Of a stretch of 64,000 nucleotides of DNA, positions 22,735 through 34,700 are shown one piece after another. Position numbers and translations under genes: made by a program. The stretch lies in assembly GCF_901709675.1 (NCBI RefSeq), contig NC_051092.1, forward strand, positions 3,166,491 to 3,230,490, given 5' to 3'. Position 1 is the stretch's first letter. Every line of letters starts with the position of its first letter. Source of the DNA: Syngnathus acus. Lineage: Eukaryota > Chordata > Actinopteri > Syngnathiformes > Syngnathidae. The notes beneath the pieces are model-generated. The model ran no database searches and was not told the origin of the DNA. It saw nothing but the letters and a program-made list of their open reading frames with translations.

Positions 22735-25700
22735 CTAGGTGCACTGTTTGGACTGACAGTTGCACCCGGTGACAGATAGGACAGTGTGGTGGCTGTGGGT
22801 TCCGTTGGCACACAGGACGGGAACGCTGACGGGCTCTGTCTCCGTGGCGACACAACACACACACTCTTGCTCCACCGCGGCCCTCTGGAGGGAGTACATG
22901 GACTTACTGCGACATTTACCCTGAGAGACAGATGGTGAAACGGTTAGCTACAGTGATTTTTGCTGGATCATCAAATGAATGTGTCCCTTTACCTCACAGT
23001 AGTACAAGTCAATCTGCTTCTCTGATTGGCAGTCGTCTACTTTGACATAGTTCAGTATTCCCGCCGTCTTCCGGCATTCTGACTCTGCACCTTCTCACCA
23101 AAACGTGGATACCTTTTTAAAAACAGACTTAAAAACAAATGACAACTAGTCGTTGCCCTACTTACACGTCTCACAGCATGTTGTTCCAATCTGGCTCACA
23201 GTCCCCTGAGAATAAACAGAATCGTTCTGTCAGTGAAAACAGTGGTGACGTTTGAGCGTGAATACGTATGGGTTGCTCTGGCACCCCTTGTTCGAGGCAC
23301 GATCGGCGGTTGAAAGGCAGGCAGGTGGTCGTTCGGATTTGAAGGGCCAGGTCTCCTTTGCTGTTGATACCACAAGCGTACTGGGTGCAGCCATCTTCCT
23401 TTGTGGTGTTCACCTGGAAATACAGGATACCTTAAAATAGGATAGTACATTTGTGTATTTGTGACCTTGTTATTTTTATAGCAAAACTTAATCATAGAAG
23501 CAAATATTATTAAGAATAAAAGCAATTACTGTAGCCTGGAGAAATTAAGATATAGTGCGTGCATACCAGAAGACTCATTTGCTTCCCATCGGGCATTTGT
23601 AAAAGGCATGTTGTGGCGACGCAACGTCCGCAGCAGGCGCCCTCCACTTTCTGCTCCGTGTATCCCTGCGGTGACCATGACATGTTAATTTCCACACAAA
23701 CACATACCAACATAGCTACCGAGCCTACACTGTACAAACGCAATGCAAGACATAGGAAATATGTACCATGGGACAAGGAGTACAGGTGGTTGTCCAGCAG
23801 GAGAGCCTGTGTTTCTTGATGAAACCGCCCTCCACGATGCATTCGCATTGTGTGCACAAGTCAGCCATCAACATTTCCCCTGCCTACACATTCAAACAAC
23901 AACAAAAATATCAGTATACAAATAAACACGTGTTGTTCCCCTTAACATTATAAAACACATCAAACTGAACCTATTAACCATTAAAAAAATATATAAAAAA
24001 TAGAATCCTTACTCCTATGAGCGTGTGGTTAAGGACACAGACATCCAAAGGAGCTGCAAAGGAGAAATAGACCATAGTCAACATGAGGTGAGTGCGTCCT
24101 CTGCTGGAAAATCACTGCGACTGCATTTCCGTAGACCCCGATGTTTGACTTACACATTTGTGTCGTGTGTGATATTTACCACAACGGCAGCTGGGACAAC
24201 AGTCCTGCGTATCGCAGCGTAATTCGGATCCCAGCGGGCAGGACGGTGTTTCCATGGCGGTGCAGCTGATGTTGGCGGAAGAGATGAACACCTCGTCGTT
24301 CACCCTCACGCACTTGAATATGACACATTTGTCACGAGGAGACCGCCATTGCTCCCCAACCTATCAACACACAGTGAACAAATTTAATTTGGAAGAATTG
24401 GCGTCAGAATTTTTCGGTGCGGTTGTGAACCTGTCTAAGCGTTCCTCCGATCAGAGCGTCCCCTCGCAATTCTCCGTTCGACTCCACACAACTAGTTGCT
24501 CTGCACTTCCCGCAGCATTCTCCACTGGACTGCGTGTATGATGAACCCTGCCATGTGCGGTACAAACAGAATATCAGCCATGATTCTTTCTATCAATATC
24601 AATAAACAGGCAGATTTATAAATTCCACAAGAAAATGACATTTTTTTGTCTCACCAGCGGGCAGTTCCGTTGGCACACCGGCGTGGAGCACTGAGCGATG
24701 TGAAGTGACGTGCCCTTGTCCTGTAGTTGGCTGCAGCTGCATTTCTCACATCCCTCATCCCACTTGCTGCCGACCGGATGGACCACGTCACCCACAACAC
24801 ATACCTGTTGGATAAGCGTTTTGGTATTATCGTCGCCAGGCAGAGTCCAGATGAAACACTTACTTTGTCTGGCAGGCAGTTTATCTCGGTGCAACCGCAG
24901 TCGTCCGTCTTGGAGGCCGTGATGAAGCCGGGCGGGCAAGTGCGGGCGACGTTCTGGCAGTTACACGAGCACTCGAAGGCATCGCAGCATTTTGTTCTTT
25001 TGACTGTCAGCCGGCGATGGGCGCCGCATAAAATGGGACTGACAGCGCAATTCCCCTTCTTGCAAACTGGGCGGTGGGAAAGAGAGCCACGTCAAAATCA
25101 AAGAGTTGACGGGTACATGATCGCTGGTGTGTGATCACCTACCGCACTCGTGTATGGCTTGACATTCTCCTGGGTTTTTTAGAATTAACACCTCACCATC
25201 CTCACAGCGGGGAGCCTCGGGAACATCACAGCTCGACAGATCACAGGCTGAAAAGTCACATGAGGGAGATCATGAGCTATATGGACACTGAAGTCTCAGA
25301 AATAAAAAGCCAAAAGTGTTAAGGGAGATATTATCACTTGTCACAATTTCAAATCTATGTTTTGTTTTAAAAATGTGTTTTTTAAAAAAAAAAAGAAATT
25401 CAAAATACCACGAGGATGAAGAATTACAGCACCATTTTTGCTAGCCTTGCTAAACTCAATTTATTAAGAGTGGGTTGTGCTGTCTCATGCAAATTATTTG
25501 CACGTACCGCATTCATACTCTGGGCAGCACTTGGATTCGCTCTTCAGCTTCAGCACCTCGCAGGCTCCGCACACCGGTGCTACACACACGACACAAAACA
25601 GTCAGTTATACTGAGTGGCTATGTTAAGACACAAAAAAGTTCAACGGAGCGTACTCGCCTTTTAGGTCGTTGCACGGCCGAGCGGTGCAGTTGACGTTTT

Positions 25701-28700
25701 GTCGGTCCAAACACGAGCAAATCAAACACGGGTTGTCATCCGGTACCCAAGTCTGCAGATACTGCGCACACACAACACACACATTGCTTTCTGTTTTGTA
25801 GCACCTTACTATTCTGTTCATGACTCTAACCTGATACGCGTGTCCACGATGGTCCACGCACTGTTTGCACTTCTCTGGTGACACACACAGTCCCCGATGC
25901 AAAACGGTCCCGCTCGGACAGAAACAGCCCTCGGTGGGTGTGTCTGTGCATGAGGACCCGTAACCCACGGCGCCCGACCAGTCCCCTCGCAACGGTGGTG
26001 CGCTGTTACAGTCTTCCACGCAGCCCGTGCGGCACGCACTGTACTTCATGGTGGGGGGGCACTCGAAGGCTGTTAGAGACATGTTGATGTTCAAAAGAAA
26101 AGTGATGGAAGAACTTCCAAGACCAGATATCAGACTTACGGCAGATATGGGGACTCCTCCAATCGATACACACACCCCTCTGTCTACACAAGAGCGCGTA
26201 TGCCGAAATGAGCTCGCACACGTCCGACTCCTGACACGCCTGCTCCTCGCATTCGGTGAGGAACATCAGAACGGGGATGTGCGCGTGACAGGCCTCAAAG
26301 ACTTGCGAACGCAGGGCCTGGCATCCCATGGCCGCCCCGGAGGAGCACACCACCTTGCGCCTGGGCACGCACACGCCCGTGTCACCGGCCGCCGTCCAGT
26401 CGGAGATGAAAGTCATCTGGTTGGAGGTGGGGCTGCCGTTACGCAAGGAGAGAACGTTGGCGGATTCTTCTCCGCAAGCCCCTGGGGAGGAACAGGATAA
26501 GTTCCATTATTTTTCATAATTCATATTGAAAAATTCAATCTATAATTACCGCAGAGTCCGGCAGTGTGGCCACTGATGCTGGAATTATACAGTGTGATGG
26601 TGAACTCGTTGCTCTGGGGCGTGAACGTCAAAACGTAGCCGTGGTCAGACTTGAGCTGCAACATCACACCGCCGAATCGCACCAGCTCCAGACCCTCACG
26701 CCTCCACGGAAGCGAAATCTCCTCTCTTCCAATTAACGCCTGCACAGATTGAGGAAATATTTTAAAGCAGGGGTGACTTTGTAAACAATCATATGAGAAA
26801 GGCCACTTACAGTCATATCATCCTTCAGGAGAAGTTTTTGCGGCCCGTGGGTCACCTCGATGGCTTTCATGCAGACGTGGTTGAACTGTGTCGAGTCCTG
26901 ACAAGGGCCGTTGTGGAGCTTGACCTCCGAACCTTCGCTGACAGCGAGGAGGGTGTAGGAGCACAGGCCCTCTGCGTCCAGCCTGAGTGGCAAGCTGTCA
27001 AATCGCACCACGTGATTGGTGGAGCTGCCCATGCAAATGCCTGGCAACGCATAAAAACAAAGGCAGGCAGGTCAACTATTCGGACCAGATTGAATTTCCT
27101 TTTTCGCTGTAAGAATCCGATTTTTTTTAATGGGCAGGTTAAGTTGGCAATTATCAGCTGTTGATGTTGAAATGATTCATATCCAAAATATCTGATTATG
27201 TGCATTTTTCTAATCTGAAATTGTGCCACTTGAGAGTAAAACCCAATCCGTGTCATTTGAACCATGCGACTCCGGCCTTATTGTTCACGAGTGTTGTCCA
27301 TACATGGGCATTCCCAATGGCAGCTGCAGGCCTCTTGGACTTTGACAGGCAGCATGTTGTTCCTGCACGCCGGCGGCTCCAGTCTATCGCAGCTGACTTT
27401 GTGGTTCTGCACGGTTACGGCTCCGCTGGGATGGCAAAGCACCGAATGGCAGCCGTCCTCGAGTAGCCATGACTCTCCGGGCTGTGGCGCAAGAGTTAGA
27501 AAAAAAAAATAAAAATCTATCATAGCACAATGCAGTGATTTTTCTGGATGTGTTGATGTTGCGTGACTCACTTTTCTCTCTGCGCCGCTGTCATCAACGC
27601 AAACTCCGGGCGGACCAGCTGAGAGCCAAAGAAAATCACAGCCAACAACTACCGTCATAATCAGCGATAGTATCAAAAGGACAACAACGCTGCCCCGTTT
27701 TGAGTTATTTTCAGCTGTGTCCAAGTGTATGCGAGGACAGGCACCTCTGCAGATTCTGTCTGCGTAACCCCGGTCCAAAGTCAGCAGCATCCGTAACTGA
27801 TCCATACTCTTTAAGTGCAAGATGTTGTCTTGTTTGCGGCCGACAGTGACCAGCTCGTTCTGCTCGTAATCCGGACCCACGCCGACGGGGAACACGGACA
27901 CACCTGGGGGACAAGTGATGAATGAGACGACCACATAAATTATTGAAAGATTAGACTGCAGAGTCACAGGGAATCTATTTTACCTGCGGCCAGTGCCTCA
28001 TTGGCCGCTTCTTGGACCTGATCGGTTGACTTGTCGGTCACGATCATCACCACAGCCTTGGCCACGCCGACTCGTCCTCCTTTAATGGCCTCTTGGACAG
28101 CGTACCGCAGTGCCGAGCCTGAGCCGGAGACACGGCGGTGAGTTCGATGACGTTTGCGTTTCACCTGCTTTGGTATCGTCTACCGAGTGCTGGGGCCGCT
28201 GTTTTCCTTCCGGGAATGTTGTCCACCATGTCGAGAAGACGGGACTTGATCTGTTGCCTGCTCAGGGTGAACTCCGTGGTGAGGGTGTCGCCGTACTGAA
28301 TCACGCTCACCTGAGTGCCATTCGGACCTACGTGCAGATGAAATGGGAAGATGTTAAAAGGACAGGTTTCTTCTCACTTGCGACCCAAATGAGGATAAGC
28401 GCTCCAGAAAAATCTCAACCTACCCACATCCACCGTGTTGATGAAGGCTTTCACAAAAGTCTTCATGTCTTCAAACTGTTCTCCGGACTTCAGCAGGAAA
28501 AGCACGTCCACGGGTGTCTTGCAGGGCACTGACACATTGAATATCTTTTTTTTTAATCTGTCGACACTAGTGAGGCTTCATTATACATGCAAAGAGGTGG
28601 CCGTGCTGTTTCTACCTGTGGGCGGGAGGCTGGCGAGCGTTGGGTGGACCACAGGTACCAGTGTGGGGAAGCGTGGCGTGACTGTGGTGCGTGTGATGTT

Positions 28701-31700
28701 CACAACACGGTGGACCAGTTTTTTGAGTTGCGTGTAGTCCTCCACCATTATGGGACGCCGCGGCGAACTGAAAGGGAACAAGTCCACCTCCCGTACCTTG
28801 GAGCCGACTCCGATGGGATACACGTGTGTCTGGGTGCTGGTGATCGACGGGCGCGTCACCGTGTCTGTGGGCGGGTTTTCCGTCACCAGGAAGACCAGCT
28901 GCGGTGGGGCGGGACCGCGTGGAGGCGGGACGGTGGGGGTGTCGCTAAAGACAGTTGCCACGGCGGCGCCGGTGTTTGTCTTGCTTCCGCCCCGCCAACG
29001 AATCTCCCTGAGACGCTGTAGCAGCAGCATCCTCTGGTATCTCAAATCCCAGCGGCGGATCTCCACGGTCACTGTGACTGAGTATTGGATCACCGTGATG
29101 CGGATGAACTCCTCGTTCTCAGACATCTGCGTTATAACGTTCTCCAGGAACAGGAGGGATTTATTAAAGTTGGCCTCGCCGACTGAATTGGAGCCTTCGA
29201 TGACGAACGCCACTTCCTTGCTCGGTGGTCGAGAAGAGGGCGCTGTGGTGGTTTTTGGAGACAGGATGGAAGGGACGGTGGTGAGGTGTTTGGTAGGGAT
29301 GGGTTCCGGTCGAGGAGAGCGAGTAGTGGTGGTCGTGCTGGGTTTTGGCTCCAACCCCAAAGTGCAAAGATAGTCGGTCAATTCTAAAAGGCGATCGGGG
29401 AGCTCGGCAGTGCTACTCAGCACGTAGGCCCTGTTCGCTGGGAGAGCCTTTGTGATGTCGTTAATCTGCGCCATGCTCACGCCGGGACCGAGGGCCACGG
29501 TCAGCGTGGTGATGCTCCTTTTGCGGAGCATGTTGATGAATGGCCGCAGGGGCTGAGGATTGGTGCTGGCCGTCAGGATGATGGCCACGCGGCCGGCGTG
29601 CTCTCGTATTTTCTTGTCATAGATGTTGTAAGAGAGATATTTAATGGCCTCGTCCAAGTAGGCGACGTCACCTCCGGCGTAGTGCAGTTCGTGCACGGTC
29701 TTCTTAAACAGCCACTTCTGAACCTACTCCCGATGAAAAGTTCAAAGGAAGGAATGCTTTAATGCCACCATTTTTTGTTTTTGCTGCTGCTGGAACCAAG
29801 AATGAAAATACAATCCCATGGCTCGACCTACCTGTAAATCATACGTTTTGACTCGAGAGTGGTAAAGCAGCACGGCAGCTCGAGTGTGAGCCGAGCCCAA
29901 GCGGAAGGGCTCCACTACTCCCAGTATAAATTCTTTCGTGGTCTGAAACTCGGTTTCGCTCAGTGCGGTGGAGGCGTCCAGCAGGAAAACCAGATCCATG
30001 GCGCGGTCGCACGTCCCCTCGGGCATCATGGTGGTCATTGGGATGGTCGTAAACATGGCGGAGGGAAGGGTTGGTGTGACGGTGCTTAAAGTGCAAGCCT
30101 CGCAGGTTAGCGTGTTGTTTTCGCAGTGACTTGGGGACAAAAATAAAGAATGAATTGATAATTGAGTTCTTTTTTTATCCAAATGAAAACCTATTTGGCA
30201 CTTACCATATTTTGCAGTGGGAGGGATCATGGCGGCCGATGATGACTTTGTTGCCGTGGGAGATTCTCTGACCCTCATGGACGCAAACTTGACACTGAGT
30301 GGGCTCAACACACTTCATGGCCACCTCATCCAACAACTGGCCTGAGAACAAGGTGAAGAGCGAGAAACAAGTTAAAATAGTCTCGAGAGGCTCAATAAAA
30401 GGTCTCTGACAATGTTTCATCAAATTAAGGCACCTGGAGGGCAGTTTGCATGACATCCTTCCACACATTTGAGGGTGCATTGGAGAGGATCGGGGTGCTG
30501 GCAGGTGACAGGACAGGCGGGGCCGCAAGTGTTGTACCTCCACTGGCATAACTCCTCTCCTGTAGCCGGGTTCTTCGGGTTCAACCCCTCACAGCTCATC
30601 GCTACAAAGAAAACTTGTGTTGTCATTTCAGGCTGAAAGAACTCGGCGACCACCACGATGTTCGTCACGCTCACGGCAAAGCTCATTGGATCTCCAGTTG
30701 ACGGGTACGCCGTTCTGCGAACAAGCTTGAGCGTAGGCTGCAATGACGTCGCAAAAACAAGTGCAGTCGCCCACGGACGGACAAGTGCACGCCGCCTCGG
30801 CGCACATCTTTACGTATGGTTCGGCATCCACCTAAAGAAATGCATAAAGGGAAGAAACAGAATTAAGCCTGTCCTACTCAACGTACAAAGAGTAGATATA
30901 CAAAAAACATCAATTTCATCTTAGATTTTGATGTACATAATGTCAATGCTCTGCACCGTTTGGATTTCTGCTGCTTTACTCACCTGACTGTTGCACTCTT
31001 TAAAAATGGGGCCGGTGAGCACGCGGCATGACTGCTCAACTGTTAACAGTCTGACGATGTTGTCGGCGCATCGAACAGGTACCTGGAAACAAAAAATATG
31101 ATGCAACATTCTTATGTCATAAATATCTATAGAAGCCCCTGACTTAACTTTATATCGTTTTTTTCTTCTCCAAACCACATGACTCATATACATTACCTGT
31201 GTGACATCAGCACAGCTGGGCGCAACCTTCCAAGAATTCCCAAAGTGCAAAGAATCCAGCTCCAGCTGATTGTTACTGCTGACCAGGTCATTATTCACGT
31301 TTCCATCAAAGTTACCGCACAGACCACACACCCGGTTCTACAAAAAAAACGACAGTCAAAAAATATAGAATCAACATGGCGCTCCATCCAAAAAAATATA
31401 TGTAAATACATCTGTACCCTGTATTCTGCCGATATGTGGACCAGAAGGTGGGTTGCCTTGTCCCAGCTAAGAGAAATATGTTTGCCCAGCAGGAGGGTGT
31501 AGAATTGACCCGATCGGATGATCTCCACCTGCGCGCTCTGTGGTACTGGGGTCTTCATCCGCACCTGAGTAAAGACCAAAACATGTCAATGAAATCAAAA
31601 CATAAAAATGCACGTTTACTCTTCATAAGTTTGCTTATTAATTTTATTTCATATGAACCTATTCTAAACTATTGGCAGAAAAACTTGGGCGGGCTGTGTG

Positions 31701-34700
31701 CTCTTTCTGTAATACCAAAGGATGCCACAAGATGGCGTTTAGACTTTATTGTTATTATTTTAGATTTTATTATTTTTAAAACTTTTTCATTCCAAAAAAA
31801 AAAAAAAAAAAAAAGAAAAAATCAAGGCTACCTCGCCATTCTGCATCACAATCAATCCTCCTTGGTAGTAGACCGACACAGACTTGGCACAGCGATGTCC
31901 CACAATGCCACAGGCTTCATTCTCCACAAGCACTCTGAAGGTCCCCTCATCTCCATTACAATTGTCCTATGTGCAATGAAGGTAAAAAGAAAGGTATAAA
32001 AACACGCAGATTATGACACGCAGTTATTTCTTTGTCTTACCTGGACCAGGACATACTGACAGAGACCGGGAAAGGAGTACTTAAGGCCATCAAAGGTGAT
32101 GTAATGGGCCTCTCCGACGGTGCGGCACACGCCGTCACAAAACTTCTTGGTGCAGCGCCATATCCTCTTCTCGCATACGCTGTCATATAAAAAAAGGTCA
32201 TGCAATCAACAAGATGACCATTGTCCAAAAAGAAAAAAAGGCTATTTACCAGGTGTTGCAGTCCACCGGTATGATTTGTCCCGACTCATAAGGCTTGTAG
32301 TTATGGTAACAAGGACACTCCTCTGGCACAATACAGCCTTCACCGTGGCGTACCTGAAATATCAAATAAATGTTCAGCTCCACAAGGCATAACTTCAACT
32401 TTCTGCCACCCACAGCTTCATTTCTAAAATACAATGATAAGAATATCAATTGCATGCATGAAGCTCCCACTACCTACTGTGCCGGGTGGACAGAGGCAGC
32501 CGGGGATACAAGCAAGTGAGCCACAGGGGAGGTTTGCATTCTGGCAGTTTCTGGCGCATTCCAGGCCTTTTTCACCTGCGTCACACTTTGCGTGGACTAG
32601 TGGAGGCTGACATGTTGTAGAGCGCCTCTCTGAAAGTACCAACATGTCTTTAATTGTCGCTTTGTTTCTTCATTGCGTCGGGGTGGGAGAAACCATTTTT
32701 TTTCTATATTGTTGACTAACATTTATCACAGGTGACCTTTCACCCAAAAGATAATTATTATAAAGTATGTGTTGAATTTCACCTCTGGAGGGTGCCAAGT
32801 CGTCGTCGTCGTAGAAGAGATCAGACAGCGAAGTGCTCCTTTCTGCAGAGCTGCAGCGCATGGATCCATTCTCGCAGTAACTGTAAATATAAAACACTCC
32901 GTTAAAAAGAAATGTGTCCCAAGAGTGTATTTTTACGCTACGCCAACAGACCAAATGCTGTTGTGATCGGCGTAGACGTCATTGGGCTGGTACAGCTGCC
33001 CGTCATGCAGGCACGTGCACTGGTCCGCCGTCACACACTCTCCGGAGTCGCTCAGGTACTTTCCAGCTGGGCAAAAACAACCCTCCTCGCACACTCTCTC
33101 CCCTCCGCATCCACCCTCTGCTCCGGATAAGGAGCGGCAAGTGCGGTCGCACACGCTGCCGCAAGCTTCGTACACTCGGCCGCTGGTGCACTCCATCTCT
33201 GAGGATTGAAATCAATCAAATGTGTGGCGTCAACCCATGAAACTCACATTTTTTTGTGTAAATATAAATGAGTGTTTTTACGGCAGAGGGACGGAGAACG
33301 CCAATGGAGCAGCGCCCCTTTGGCTGCGCAGGCAGCCGCATAGGAGGCCAAGGCGGAGCAGAGGCACTGGTCGCCGTCCACACATGAGCAAACGTCATAA
33401 CGACAGAACTTCTGGAAAGGAGCTGGATTAACCAGGAAGTGGCACGGGCTGAAGACATCTGACATCAGCATTGAGCAGCCTTCTTCTGCAAAACGAACTG
33501 AAGAAAAAAGGAAATAGGCAGGTTGGAGATTAGCTTTGCAAATCACCACCTATCTGTTTATTTCTGTGATGTCCATCCTAAACGAGTCACTGCAAAATGT
33601 ATTTGTGACTTTTCTGTAGATTTTGTACTCTTTCTGTAATGCGCTACGAGGCCACAAGGTGGCGCCAAAGCCCTGGCCTATAGCAATATAGCTACATATG
33701 ACCTTTGCATGTTGGAGAGGAGCTAGATTTAGCCTGGGTTGTAAGGTGGAGTTCTTCACCACGTTTACATTTCGAGTTTATTGATAAACGCTGCAGGTCT
33801 TAGGGGATTCACTGCAGTGTTGAAGGGTGTGTTGCTGAGTCACCATCTGCATGTGTGTGTGTTCACCTCTTTTGGGGTTGACACCACAGGGATCTGCCAC
33901 AACTTTGTGGGCTGACTTGCAGTCGCTGTTGATTCTCCATGACTGACCAAACGCTAGCGGGCCCGCCTCAACCAGGCCGGATGTGGACAAGAAATCATCG
34001 CCTTGGTTACCGTTGTAGTTACCGCACAAACCGCAAGTCTGTCCCGCCCAGCGTGGGCCCAGCTGCAAAAAAAGGCGGGTAATATTTTAAAACTGCCTTG
34101 TTTCTTTTACAAATGAACTAAGATTGAATGTACCTTTAAGAGCACTCGGCCCCTCCCATCCCAGTCAAGACGCAGATTATCTCCATACTTGAGGAGCACG
34201 GATGACTGGACAGATCTCTGGATGTGCAAGTGACCTGGAAATTGAAAAGCGGTGATGATTAAGGAATGTCCATTTTGTTATATTTTCCTAATGAGATATA
34301 AGGATTTAGTCAACAGACTTTTGAAAGCTTAAACCTCGACATAGGTCTGCGTTCCCCGAATTCTTGTATCCCCCTATATCCACTCTTGCATGTCACTCTC
34401 TTTGAGTGACAAAAGGCAGCTGCTCCCCGTAAAAATGCCGTACCGTGATGCATTGGGGTTTGGATGTCCATGCCGTTGACAGAAACCATTCCTCCGTGCT
34501 TCAGCTTTACTGTCATGTCCTCCAGGGAAGGCAGAGTGAGAGTCACAGAACGCGTACACACAGCCTCCTGATCATCTGCGCACTGAAAGACAGTTTGGTA
34601 ATAAGCTGTCAGACATGCACACAAAGAGTGACAGAAGGAAAATGCAAAGTTATTATCCTGCCATAAAAGGTTTGTGGGTTCTTATGTGATCGGATATGGT

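Noticed and set aside
28750-29373. 207-codon open frame on the plus strand
   Set aside because: It is antisense to the vwf A1-A2 exon, whose frame matches human VWF; no family similarity on the plus strand.
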